Positions 1-7,743 of a DNA stretch of 64,000 nt are shown one piece after another (within the stretch, counting starts at the first letter, position 1; each line of letters begins with the position of its first letter). The position numbers were made by a program, and so were the translations under genes. The notes beneath the pieces are model-generated. The model was not told where the DNA came from and made no database searches. It saw only the letters and a program-made list of their open reading frames with translations. The stretch comes from Mycobacterium lehmannii (GTDB lineage: Bacteria; Actinomycetota; Actinomycetes; Mycobacteriales; Mycobacteriaceae), in assembly GCF_002245535.1 (NCBI RefSeq), contig NZ_NKCN01000001.1, forward strand, positions 186,001-250,000, read 5' to 3'.

Positions 1-678
1 CTGACTCCCGACCATCCGCTGGGCTGTAAGCGGTTGGTGTTCGCGACCGATTACCTGCAGGCCCTGACGCAGCCGCACGTCGAGGTCGTCGCGAGCCCAG
101 CGCGATCGTTGCGCGCGAGGTCACTGGTCACCGAAGACGGCACAGAACTCGAGGTCGACGTGGTGCTCTGCGCGACCGGTTACGCCGCGGCCGACTACCT
201 CGGCCAGATCGACATCGTCGGCGCGGGCGGGGTCTCGCTGCGTGAGACCTGGAGTGACGGGGCCTACGCCTACCTGGGCATCGCGGTGCCGCGCTTTCCC
301 AACTTCTTCATGCTCTACGGTCCCAACACCAACGTCGGGTCCAACAGCGTGATCTTCATGCTCGAAGCGCAGGCGCATTACATCGTGCGGGTGCTGAAAC
401 ACTCTCGGCGCCGGGGTAAGTCGTACATCGAGGTCCGACCGCGCACGATGGCGGCGTTCCTGGCCAAGATCGACCGCTGGATGCAAGGCACCGTCTGGCT
501 GACCCGTTGCAGCAACTACTTTCGCGCCGCCAACGGCAGGGTCGTCACGCAGTGGCCGCGCAGTGCCCGCGCATTCTGGGGTATGACGCGGCGGTTCAAG
601 CCATCCGATTACACGTTCGAGCCACCGCGGCAGGACCGGTCGACGGCGACGGAAACCCCGACCGCTGCGAGGCGCTGA
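1..678 (+). CDS. Flavin-containing / Baeyer-Villiger-type monooxygenase, C-terminal part (5' end outside window)
   Basis: The reading frame is open from base 1 to the stop at 676-678, so this is the C-terminal 225 residues of a longer protein that starts upstream of the window. Two features typical of FAD/NADPH monooxygenases of the FMO/BVMO group are visible: the late ATGY segment (in VLCATGYAAADY, roughly residue 55 of the fragment) and the downstream LYGPNTNVGSNS block followed by a helix with HYI. These enzymes insert one oxygen into ketones, amines or thiols; the substrate cannot be deduced here. The N-terminal Rossmann GxGxxG and the BVMO fingerprint lie outside the window, so FMO and BVMO cannot be separated. 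An esterase starts 4 bp after the stop, a pairing often seen in ketone degradation (BVMO makes an ester, the esterase cleaves it). Confidence 0.8.
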   Translation: MTPDHPLGCKRLVFATDYLQALTQPHVEVVASPARSLRARSLVTEDGTELEVDVVLCATGYAAADYLGQIDIVGAGGVSLRETWSDGAYAYLGIAVPRFPNFFMLYGPNTNVGSNSVIFMLEAQAHYIVRVLKHSRRRGKSYIEVRPRTMAAFLAKIDRWMQGTVWLTRCSNYFRAANGRVVTQWPRSARAFWGMTRRFKPSDYTFEPPRQDRSTATETPTAARR

Positions 679-682
679 CGTC

Positions 683-1597
683 GTGATAATCGTCGAGCGC
701 CTCGACCCCACGCTGCGCCATCTGGCGGAGGCCCGCACCGATCTGTCGCCCGGACTGCTGGGCGTCGTGCGCGATTCGCTCAACCAGCGTCGCGCCGAAA
801 CGGCCAGGGCCGTCAACGACATCGTCGTCGAAATCGAAGAGAGGGTGGCGCACTCGGTTCCGGTGCGGATCTACCGCGGCGCGGCTGCACCGTCGCCGGC
901 GGTGATCTACTGCCACGCCGGGGCGTTCGTATTGGGCAACCTCGACACCGACCACCTGCAGTGCGTCGAGCTGGCCAGGCGCGGCGGTTGTACGGTGCTC
1001 TCGGTCGACTACAGGCTGGCGCCCGAGGATCCGTACCCGGCGGCGCTCGAGGACGCGCTGGCCGTGTTGAATTGGGCGGACGAGTGCGCGACCGAACTCG
1101 GGCTCGACGCTGCCAGGTTGGCGGTCGCGGGAAGCAGCGCCGGTGGCGCGCTGGCGGCAGGACTCGCGCAACGCTCGGCGGGCTCGTCGGCGCCGCCGGT
1201 CGTGTTTCAGCTGCTGCACCAACCGGTGCTCGACGACCGGCCCACCGAATCGAAGTCGGAGTTCACCACGACGCCGGGCTTCGACGGGCCCGCAACCGAG
1301 ATGATGTGGCGGCACTACCTCGGCGATACGGCCGCCGATGCGTCCGCGGTTCCCGCCCGCTCGGCCGACTTGTCCGGTGTGGCAGACGCTTTCATCAGTT
1401 GCTCAGAGCTCGACCCGTTACGTGACGAAGCGGTGGAGTATGCGTTGCGGTTGATGCGTGCGGGCGTCGCGACCGAACTGCACGTGTTTCCGGGCACCTG
1501 CCACGGGTTCGACTCGCTGCTACCGGAGTGGGACACCAGCATCCGGCTGTTCGAACTGCAGGGCGCGGCGTTGCGGCGCGCGTTGCACGGCAGCTGA
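683..1597 (+). CDS. Alpha/beta hydrolase, hormone-sensitive-lipase-like esterase
   Basis: A 304-residue esterase of the HSL family. An oxyanion-hole segment CHAGAF (a variant of HGGG) is followed by the conserved DYRLAPEDPYPAALED block, the nucleophile elbow GSSAGG, and a late histidine in PGTCHGFD. It probably hydrolyses short acyl esters in the cytoplasm, since no signal peptide is seen. The GTG start at 683 lies 4 bp after the monooxygenase stop, so the two are probably co-transcribed and translationally coupled. If the upstream gene is a Baeyer-Villiger enzyme, this esterase would cleave the ester or lactone it forms; that is inference from gene order. A 60-bp palindromic element lies in the gap after it. 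Confidence 0.85.
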   Translation: MIIVERLDPTLRHLAEARTDLSPGLLGVVRDSLNQRRAETARAVNDIVVEIEERVAHSVPVRIYRGAAAPSPAVIYCHAGAFVLGNLDTDHLQCVELARRGGCTVLSVDYRLAPEDPYPAALEDALAVLNWADECATELGLDAARLAVAGSSAGGALAAGLAQRSAGSSAPPVVFQLLHQPVLDDRPTESKSEFTTTPGFDGPATEMMWRHYLGDTAADASAVPARSADLSGVADAFISCSELDPLRDEAVEYALRLMRAGVATELHVFPGTCHGFDSLLPEWDTSIRLFELQGAALRRALHGS

Positions 1598-1616
1598 AAA
1601 CGCACGCTTGCCGGCG

Positions 1617-1676
1617 GCGAGTGTCCACCAATTGTCGTGAGGTGGCGGTGTGTCGTGTACAGACACGGGCGCTCGC
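1617..1676. repeat. 60-bp intergenic palindromic element, copy A
   Basis: Read on the minus strand, this element begins GCGAGCGCCCGTGTCTGTAC and ends GGACACTCGC. It has imperfect terminal inverted arms and an internal GTGTC/GACAC stem. It lies between two convergent genes. A related sequence of the same length is at 35802-35861, and a third 60-bp element with the same terminal GCGAGCG/CGCTCGC design is at 50270-50329. It could act as a bidirectional terminator or be a small MITE-like repeat. The similarity is seen directly; the function is unknown. Confidence 0.6.
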
Positions 1677-1684
1677 GGGGGTTG

Positions 1685-2185
1685 TTACAAGGTGAGTTCG
1701 CGGGCGATCGCGGCGTGGTAGGCGTCGATGTGTGCCGGGTTGACCGCCCGGAAGAAACCGTCGGGCATCGGGGCGTGCTTGGGGGCCTCGACCGTCATCG
1801 TCCGGGTGAACAGCGTGACGTCCTCGCCCGGCCGGGTGAAGTGATACTCGACGGTGATGCGGCCCTCCATGCCGCCGTTGCCGTCGCTGTCATGACCGAG
1901 CCGGCCGACCGACGTGAACACCCAGATCGTCGGGCGCGCGGCGACGGCCAGGTGCCAGGTGAAGATGCGATCACCGTCGGGACCGGTCTCGGTCCAGGTG
2001 TCACCGACGCGCAACGGCAGGTGGTCGGGCAATCCGCCGATGTGGGCGCTGGTGGGATACGTCTTGGGCCAGTTCGCCGGGTTGGTCACGAAGTCATAGA
2101 TCGTCTCCGCCGGGTGCCGAAACGCGGTCTCCGAACTGGTGGTGACGATGCCCAATGTGCTGCCTTCCGTGGATGAACCGCTCAA
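1685..2185 (-). CDS. SRPBCC (START/Bet v1-like) family protein
   Basis: A 166-residue protein with the pattern of polyketide-cyclase/START-like SRPBCC proteins: an early segment on the membrane- or lipid-binding fold (AETIYDFVTNPANWPKTYP), several beta strands, and a C-terminal helix containing AYHAAIARE. These proteins bind hydrophobic ligands or act as cyclases and hydratases. No catalytic assignment can be made. It is divergently transcribed from the acyl-CoA dehydrogenase with only 38 bp between the starts, so both probably share a control region. That region holds a bipartite motif also found at 7657-7684. Confidence 0.75.
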   Translation of the reverse strand: MSGSSTEGSTLGIVTTSSETAFRHPAETIYDFVTNPANWPKTYPTSAHIGGLPDHLPLRVGDTWTETGPDGDRIFTWHLAVAARPTIWVFTSVGRLGHDSDGNGGMEGRITVEYHFTRPGEDVTLFTRTMTVEAPKHAPMPDGFFRAVNPAHIDAYHAAIARELTL

Positions 2186-2187
2186 GA

Positions 2188-2215
2188 CTTTACAACTAAC
2201 CGCAATAGTGTCACG
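2188..2215. promoter_or_regulatory. Bipartite promoter motif, copy 1 (CTTTACA-N8-CAATAGTGTCACG)
   Basis: This element sits between the divergent SRPBCC and acyl-CoA dehydrogenase genes and ends 8 bp before the GTG of the latter. The same two half-sites with the same 8-bp spacing recur at 7657-7684, upstream of another plus-strand gene. TAGTGT could serve as a -10 hexamer for the plus strand, but the TTTACA is too close to be a normal -35, so a regulator-binding component is likely. The repeat is seen directly; its role is inference. Confidence 0.5.
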
Positions 2216-2223
2216 GTGTCCAG

Positions 2224-3387
2224 GTGGACTTCTCCCGCGTGCAGCTGAGCGAGGACGACCGGGCGTTTCAGGACGAGCTCCGGGACTTCCTGCGCTCCGT
2301 CGTCACCGACGAGGTCATCGCGCGGGACCGCGAAACCGGCGAGAACTTCGACGAGGGTGTCCATCTGGCGCTCGCCGCGCGCGGATACCTCGCCGCGGAC
2401 TTCAACTCCGAGGCCGAAGGCGGGTTCAACGCCATTCGCCGACGAATCTGGGAGCTGGAGATCGGCCGCTCGCACGCACCGTGGTTCCACTGGCCGACGA
2501 CGATGATGGTGGCACGAAGCCTGCAGCAGTTCGGCTCCGAGGAGCTGAAGCAGGAGATACTCCCGAAGGTTCTCTCGGGGCACTACCGGCTGTGCTTGGG
2601 CTACACCGAACCCGAGGGCGGTTCGGACGTCGCGACCTGCAAGACCCGGGCGGTGCGCGACGGCGACGCCTGGGTGGTCAACGGCTCCAAGATGTTCACA
2701 TCGAACGCGCACAACGCGCACTACGTTTTCCTGATAACCAATACCGACCCCGCCGCGCCGAAACACCAGAGCCTGACGATGTTCCTGGTGCCGCTCTCCT
2801 CGGCGGGCATCGAGATCCAGCCGATCCGCACCGTCGACGGCGACCGCACCAACATCACCTACTACAGCGACGTCCGCGTCGACGACAAGTACCGCGTCGG
2901 CGCCGTCAACGGCGGCTGGTCGGTGTTGCGCGAGGCGCTCAACGCCGAGCACGGCACCATCGAACGTGACGACCAGGGCCTGCAGAAGCTGGCGACGATG
3001 ACCGAGCACCTGTTGCTGCTCGCCGAGGCGGTCGACCACATCGCCGCCGTTGTCGGCAAGGAGGATTCGGCCCGGTACCGGCTCGGCCGCGCGATCGCCA
3101 GGATCGAGGCGGCGATGAGCACGCCCGAGATGTTCGGCCGGGTGGCGAACGCGCAGACGATGCGCGACGTCGCACCGGATCTGATGGACCTGGTGGGCGC
3201 CGCGGGAAGCTTGCCGACCGGCGCCGAGGGCGCGGCGGGCGACGGGGGAGTCGAGTACGCCTTCCGCCTGGCCGGGCCCGCCGGTATCTACGGCGGCACG
3301 CTGGAAGTGTTCCGTAACATGATCGCCCAGCACGCACTCGGACTCGGCAGGCCGAACTACTCGCCACCGGCGAAGCGGCCCGCTTAA
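2224..3387 (+). CDS. Acyl-CoA dehydrogenase (FadE family)
   Basis: A 387-residue flavoprotein of the acyl-CoA dehydrogenase superfamily, oxidising an acyl-CoA to the enoyl-CoA with electrons passed to ETF. The signature LGYTEPEGGSDVATCKT (FAD/substrate binding, about residues 129-145) and the C-terminal segment IYGGTLEVFRNMIAQ with ALGLGRP are present. At the position where medium-chain enzymes carry the catalytic Glu (YEGT) there is Gly (YGGT), so the base must be elsewhere, as in other actinobacterial FadE proteins. The GTG start gives the usual N-terminal helix (VQLSEDDRAFQDELRDFL). Its last 4 bases overlap the end of the convergent luciferase-like gene. The substrate is unknown. Confidence 0.88.
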   Translation: MDFSRVQLSEDDRAFQDELRDFLRSVVTDEVIARDRETGENFDEGVHLALAARGYLAADFNSEAEGGFNAIRRRIWELEIGRSHAPWFHWPTTMMVARSLQQFGSEELKQEILPKVLSGHYRLCLGYTEPEGGSDVATCKTRAVRDGDAWVVNGSKMFTSNAHNAHYVFLITNTDPAAPKHQSLTMFLVPLSSAGIEIQPIRTVDGDRTNITYYSDVRVDDKYRVGAVNGGWSVLREALNAEHGTIERDDQGLQKLATMTEHLLLLAEAVDHIAAVVGKEDSARYRLGRAIARIEAAMSTPEMFGRVANAQTMRDVAPDLMDLVGAAGSLPTGAEGAAGDGGVEYAFRLAGPAGIYGGTLEVFRNMIAQHALGLGRPNYSPPAKRPA

Positions 3388-4313
3388 AGCCGTGCGATCA
3401 CCTCGCCGGCCAGCAGGTCCAACGTCTGGTCGGACGCGCGATCGTGGGTGAACAGCACGATCTGGCCGAAACCGAGTTCGTGCAGTTCGTGCAGCCTGTC
3501 GACGACGGCGGACGGCGTCCCGATCAGGCCGCCTTCGTCGAGCCCGAACGCCGGTGCGCCGAAACGCTTCTCGGCCTGCCGCTTGACATCGGGCAGCGAC
3601 GCGTCGTCGGGCGCCAGTGCCATCACCGCCTCGACCGACAGTACGACGCTTGACGGATCGCGGCCGACGTCCTCACAGATGGCGCGCAACACCGACACTT
3701 TGTGCTGCAGTTCCCCCAGGGCGTACGTCGGCACGTTCCAAACGTCGGCGTAGCGCGCGACCAACGGCAGCGTGTACTTCTCGCCGACACCGCCGACCAC
3801 GATGGGTGGCCGCTGCTGCACAGGACCGGGTTTGACGGGAAAGTCCGTGACGGTGAAGTGCTTGCCGCTGAAGTCGATTCGCTCGTCAGCGAAGGCCTGG
3901 GTGAGGATCTCCAGCGTCTCGCCGAGGCGTTCGGAACGCTCGCGAAACGACCCCCACGGCAGTCCCACCCGGTCGTGCTCGTCCTCGATCGAGCCGCTGC
4001 CGAGCCCGAGTTGCAGTCGGCCGGCCGCGATCTGGTCGAGTGTGGTAACCATCTTGGCCAGTACCGCGGGATGGCGAAATTGGTTGCACAGCACCATGTG
4101 TCCGACGTGGATGCGTTCGGTGTTGCTGAGCAGCGCGGTGGCCAGCGTCCACGCCTCCAGCGACGGATAGTCCGGAACGCCCGGGCCGTAGAGATGGTCG
4201 TAGAGCCACAGCGAGTCGATGCCGAGTTCCTCGCAGCGCCGGGTGCGATCCAGCATCTGCCCGTAGGTGAAGCCCATTTGAGGCAGGTACACGCCGATCT
4301 CGGGCTTGCCCAT
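3384..4313 (-). CDS. LLM-class F420-dependent oxidoreductase
   Basis: A 309-residue TIM-barrel protein of the bacterial luciferase-like superfamily. The start MGKPEIGVYLPQMGFTYGQM gives the usual first beta strand; an open frame continues far upstream but is only the antisense of the neighbouring gene. Recognisable pieces are the DHLYGPG block, the conserved LGLGSGSIEDEHDRVGLP region and IVVGGVGEKYTLPLVARYAD near the cofactor site. In mycobacteria such proteins usually use coenzyme F420 rather than FMN. The substrate is unknown. It is divergent from another luciferase-like gene with a 102-bp shared promoter region containing a dyad, so the two are probably co-regulated. Confidence 0.82.
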   Translation of the reverse strand: MGKPEIGVYLPQMGFTYGQMLDRTRRCEELGIDSLWLYDHLYGPGVPDYPSLEAWTLATALLSNTERIHVGHMVLCNQFRHPAVLAKMVTTLDQIAAGRLQLGLGSGSIEDEHDRVGLPWGSFRERSERLGETLEILTQAFADERIDFSGKHFTVTDFPVKPGPVQQRPPIVVGGVGEKYTLPLVARYADVWNVPTYALGELQHKVSVLRAICEDVGRDPSSVVLSVEAVMALAPDDASLPDVKRQAEKRFGAPAFGLDEGGLIGTPSAVVDRLHELHELGFGQIVLFTHDRASDQTLDLLAGEVIARL

Positions 4314-4368
4314 GTCCGCAGGTCCCCTCGCTGTCGAAGCTGTACTTTCCGCGGTTCGCATGGTAACG

Positions 4369-4394
4369 ACATTCTCGGAAAACGAGAAGAATGT
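4369..4394. promoter_or_regulatory. Operator-like dyad between the two divergent F420 oxidoreductase genes
   Basis: An imperfect inverted repeat with left arm ACATTCTCG (4369-4377) and right arm CGAGAAGAATGT (4383-4394, one 3-base insertion) around a short A-rich centre. It lies in the middle of the 102-bp divergent promoter region and ends 21 bp before the plus-strand start. The form is typical of a TetR-type operator. No cognate regulator gene is adjacent in the window. Confidence 0.45.
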
Positions 4395-4415
4395 TCTAGA
4401 CGGGACACAACAGAC

Positions 4416-5333
4416 ATGCGGTTCACCTTCACCCACCCCATGCACACTCATCCGTACAACCCGGAGTTGGTCACCGGCAGGGGGATCGCGACGGTCGCGG
4501 CCGCCGCCGAGGCCGCGGGTTTCCACGGGTTCGGCTTCACCGACCATCCGGCGCCGACTGAGCGCTGGCTGAACGCCGGCGGCCATGATGCGGTGGACCC
4601 GTTCGTGGCCATGGGTTATGCGGCCGCGACCACGACGACGCTGCGGCTCATTCCCAACATCGTCGTGCTGCCGTACCGCAATCCGTTCGTTGTCGCCAAG
4701 GCCGGTGCCACCCTGGACCTGTTGTCGGAAGGACGGTTCACGCTCGGCGTGGGGGTCGGCTACCTGAAGCGCGAATTCACCGCGCTCGGAGTCGATTTCG
4801 AAGAGCGCGCCGCCCTGTTCGAGGAGGCGCTGGAAGTCATCCGCGGCATCTGGACCACCGATGACTTCTCGTACGAGGGCCGACACTTCACCGCCAGCGG
4901 GATCACCGCGCACCCCCGGCCCGTCTCCGACCCCCATCCCCCCATCTGGATCGGCGGCAACACCGGCGCCGCCCGCAAGCGCGTCGTCGCCCACGGCGAC
5001 GGGTGGTGCCCGTTCCCCGCACCGGCCGTACTGGCCCAGACCGCGCGCACGGCGCCGATGGACGTGGACACACTGACATCCGGCGTCGAGGACCTTCGCC
5101 GCCGCTTCGACGAGGCAGGACGCGACTGGTCGCGCATCGACATCACGTTCACCAACCCCGACGGCGGCAGCCCCGGCGGCGACGACTTCAACGCCGACGC
5201 GTACCTGTCCGGCCTGGAGAAGCTGGCCGGGATCGGGGTGACGTGGGTTCAGGTCGGTCTTCCGGGCGACAGCCTCGCGCGCGTGCTCGAGACCATCGAG
5301 CGGTTCGGGGAGTCGGTGATCGCCAAAGCCTAG
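4416..5333 (+). CDS. LLM-class F420-dependent oxidoreductase
   Basis: A 305-residue luciferase-like protein, start MRFTFTHPMHTHPYNPEL. Typical segments are AAGFHGFGFTDHPAPTERW, the LDLLSEGRFTLGVGVGYLKREF block (about residues 100-120) and PPIWIGGNTGAARKRVV. The GVGYLKREF segment is shared by many mycobacterial F420-dependent enzymes. The family carries out hydride transfer to or from small organic substrates; the actual substrate is not evident. It is divergent from the previous luciferase-like gene and convergent with a DUF427 gene, with a 63-bp palindrome in the gap after its stop. Confidence 0.83.
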   Translation: MRFTFTHPMHTHPYNPELVTGRGIATVAAAAEAAGFHGFGFTDHPAPTERWLNAGGHDAVDPFVAMGYAAATTTTLRLIPNIVVLPYRNPFVVAKAGATLDLLSEGRFTLGVGVGYLKREFTALGVDFEERAALFEEALEVIRGIWTTDDFSYEGRHFTASGITAHPRPVSDPHPPIWIGGNTGAARKRVVAHGDGWCPFPAPAVLAQTARTAPMDVDTLTSGVEDLRRRFDEAGRDWSRIDITFTNPDGGSPGGDDFNADAYLSGLEKLAGIGVTWVQVGLPGDSLARVLETIERFGESVIAKA

Positions 5334-5340
5334 CTACGGT

Positions 5341-5403
5341 CGCCGAACCTGAACTTCTGTGCGCTATTTCGGCGGCATATCGAGCACAGATTCAGGTTCG
5401 GCG
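5341..5403. repeat. 63-bp intergenic palindrome (hairpin between convergent genes)
   Basis: The outer arms CGCCGAACCTGAA (5341-5353) and TTCAGGTTCGGCG (5391-5403) are a perfect 13-bp inverted repeat. Inside them CTGTGC (5357-5362) pairs with GCACAG (5384-5389), leaving a loop of about 21 nt. It fills almost the whole 76-bp gap between two genes that end facing each other. A bidirectional terminator is the simplest role, but the long symmetric design also fits a dispersed intergenic repeat. Confidence 0.6.
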
Positions 5404-5409
5404 CGATGG

Positions 5410-6093
5410 TTACCGGTCGGGCGACGGCAACTCGGCCAGCACAGCGGCGCGGGCCGGGTCGAAGCTGAAAAAGCCCGCGATCGGCAGCGTCTCGGGCGGC
5501 GGGTCCGGATAACTCCACGCGACGTCCTCGACCACCGTGTCGCCGACGACGGCCGACCAGTACGACGCGTAGCCCTTGTAGTTGCAGTAGCTGGTGGTCG
5601 GCGACGGCCGCAACAGGTCGGTTCGCACGTGCGACGGGTCGACGTAGAGGCGCGGCTCCAGCGACGTCTCGAACACGATCACCGTCTCGGCCGTGTCGAC
5701 CAGTGCCTGGCCCGCCACCGTCACCCGCAGCGCGCGGTGCGTCGGACGGCAGTCCACGCGGTGGTAAGGGTTGGGCGGATAGTGCACGAGCGTGCGGCCT
5801 TCCTCCAGCCAGGTGTCGACGGCGTCCCACGGCACGCGGACATATCCGGGCGCCTCGACCACCGGCTCACTCGGAAGGTCGCCGACCTCGTCGACGGGAA
5901 AGGCGTAGCTGAGCGGATGGTCGCGCCGATGCACCATCAGCGCCCGCTCGGTGTCGAGCACCGTGCGACCGCCGCGCAGGGCCTGCACGCGGCGCGGATG
6001 CGGTTCGACGAACACCACGTCGTCGGGCAGCGGGGGCGTGAACCAGCCGGCCGGATCGTTGCTCAGGGGCCCGCGGGCGGCGACGAGGGTCAT
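5410..6093 (-). CDS. DUF427 domain-containing protein
   Basis: A 227-residue protein with two DUF427-type beta folds. The first half contains VVFVEPHPRRVQALRGGRTVLDT; the second has the diagnostic run RLYVDPSHVRTDLL, then TTSYCNYKGYASYWSAVVG. DUF427 proteins are small beta-tent-fold proteins of unsettled function, common in actinobacteria. The start MTLVAARGP was preferred because upstream in-frame residues do not look coding. There is no signal peptide or membrane segment. It is divergent from the wax ester synthase gene with a gap of 115 bp. Function unknown. Confidence 0.8.
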   Translation of the reverse strand: MTLVAARGPLSNDPAGWFTPPLPDDVVFVEPHPRRVQALRGGRTVLDTERALMVHRRDHPLSYAFPVDEVGDLPSEPVVEAPGYVRVPWDAVDTWLEEGRTLVHYPPNPYHRVDCRPTHRALRVTVAGQALVDTAETVIVFETSLEPRLYVDPSHVRTDLLRPSPTTSYCNYKGYASYWSAVVGDTVVEDVAWSYPDPPPETLPIAGFFSFDPARAAVLAELPSPDR

Positions 6094-6208
6094 GTCGTCA
6101 GCCTTACAAATTTCGCGCAGATCGTCACCTCTTGACCGAACGCGCTTGAGAAAGAGCACGATTGGGAAACCGGTAGGCGTCGGCTGGGTGAGGGGGATGC
6201 GGGGAGGT

Positions 6209-7636
6209 ATGAAGCGACTCAACGGCGTGGACGCGTTGATGCTGTACAGCGAGACGCCCGAGGTCCACATGCACACCCTCAAGATCGGCATCCTCGACGT
6301 GTCGGGCGTCGAGGACTACAGCTTCGACATGCTGCGGGAAGTCGCCTATCCGCGCCTGCTCGCGCTGTCGGCGCTGCGCTACCAGCTCGTCGACATCCCG
6401 CTGCGGCTGCACCATCCGATGTGGTGGGAGAACCACGACATCGACCTCGACTACCACCTGCGCCGAGCACAGGTCGCACCGCCGGGCGGTCGGCGCGAAC
6501 TCGACGACCTGATCGGCCAGATCGCCAGCACGCCGCTGGACCGCAGCCGCCCGTTGTGGGAGATGTACGTCGCCGAGGGGCTGGCCGACGGGCGCGTCGC
6601 GATCATCCACAAGGTCCATCACGTGCTGGCCGACGGCGTGGCCTCGGCCAACCAGTTGGCCAAGGCCTTGGAAGACGAGACGCCGACGCCCGTTCGCGCC
6701 GTCGCCGATCCCGCGATGCGCAGCACCGCGCAGCTGATCAAGGCCGCGGGCCGCGACCACGCGCACCTCATCCGCCGCCTTCCCAGGCTCGTCAACGAGA
6801 CGGCCGCCGGTGTCGCCCGGGTGCGCAAGCGCGCCAAGGAGCGCGGCCGCCATCCCGACCTGGCCCGCAATTTCGCCCCGCCGCAGACCTTCATCAACCA
6901 CGTCGTGTCCGCTGGACGCCGCTTCGCGACGGCCCCGCTGTCGTTGGCCGAAGTCAAGGAGACCAGCAAGCATCTGGGTGTGACGCTCAACGACATCGTG
7001 CTGGCCACCGCGGCCGGGGCGCTGCGTACGCTGCTGCTGCGCTACGACGGGCACGCCGACGCACCGCTGATCGCCGGCGTCCCGGTCAGCACCAATCCCT
7101 CGCCAGATCGGTTGACGGGCAACGAGTTCACCTACATGATGCCGTCGCTGCCGGTGCACATCGCCGACCCGCTCGAACGGGTCCGGCTCACCGCAGTGGC
7201 GACCAAGATCGCCAAGGAGAGCCACCAGCTGCTCGGGCCGGCGGTGCTGCCGGCGTGGATGTCGTATCTGCCGCCGGCGTTGGCGCCCAGATTCTTTCGG
7301 CTACAGGCGCGTCGGATGGAGTCCGGCGCGGTGATGAACCTGACCATCTCCAACGTGGCGGGGCCCCGCGACCGCGGGCACATCGCGGGCGGTGTGCTCA
7401 GCGAGATCTACTCGGTGGGCCCGGTGGTCACGGGCAGCGGGATGAACATCACCGTGTGGAGCTACGTCGACCAACTCGCCATCTCGGTGCTGACCGACGA
7501 TCGCACACTCGACGACCCGCATGAGGCCACCGACGCGCTGCTGGAGTCCTTCGCCGAGATCCGCCGCGCAGCCGGGCTTCCCGGTGAGTTGGCCACCGTG
7601 GCATCGGCCCTCCCGCTGGCCGCCGCGTCGCACTGA
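6209..7636 (+). CDS. Wax ester synthase / diacylglycerol O-acyltransferase (WS/DGAT)
   Basis: A 475-residue acyltransferase of the mycobacterial Tgs family. The N-terminus MKRLNGVDALMLYSETP is typical, the catalytic HHxxxDG motif appears as HHVLADG at about residues 137-143, and the C-terminal half holds the family's LTISNVAGPRDR block and the GSGMNITVWSYVDQL segment. These enzymes acylate diacylglycerol or fatty alcohols with acyl-CoA to make storage lipid, at the inner face of the membrane. The ATG at 6209 was chosen because it matches the family N-terminus; an ATG 12 bp upstream (6197) is possible and has its own purine-rich leader. Confidence 0.9.
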   Translation: MKRLNGVDALMLYSETPEVHMHTLKIGILDVSGVEDYSFDMLREVAYPRLLALSALRYQLVDIPLRLHHPMWWENHDIDLDYHLRRAQVAPPGGRRELDDLIGQIASTPLDRSRPLWEMYVAEGLADGRVAIIHKVHHVLADGVASANQLAKALEDETPTPVRAVADPAMRSTAQLIKAAGRDHAHLIRRLPRLVNETAAGVARVRKRAKERGRHPDLARNFAPPQTFINHVVSAGRRFATAPLSLAEVKETSKHLGVTLNDIVLATAAGALRTLLLRYDGHADAPLIAGVPVSTNPSPDRLTGNEFTYMMPSLPVHIADPLERVRLTAVATKIAKESHQLLGPAVLPAWMSYLPPALAPRFFRLQARRMESGAVMNLTISNVAGPRDRGHIAGGVLSEIYSVGPVVTGSGMNITVWSYVDQLAISVLTDDRTLDDPHEATDALLESFAEIRRAAGLPGELATVASALPLAAASH

Positions 7637-7656
7637 CCGACATCGCAGCCTCGGAC

Positions 7657-7684
7657 CTTTACAGATCGCGACAATAGTGTCACG
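7657..7684 (+). promoter_or_regulatory. Bipartite promoter motif, copy 2 (CTTTACA-N8-CAATAGTGTCACG)
   Basis: The half-sites and 8-bp spacing are identical to 2188-2215. The element lies just upstream of the hypothetical gene that follows, 15 bp before an alternative GTG start and 60 bp before the ATG chosen. The shared architecture suggests that the acyl-CoA dehydrogenase/SRPBCC pair and this gene answer to the same regulator or sigma factor. Confidence 0.5.
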
Positions 7685-7743
7685 CTCTAGGGGCGGCCGT
7701 GACAGCCCCTCGACCGGCGCCGCTGACGGATCGGATAGGAACT

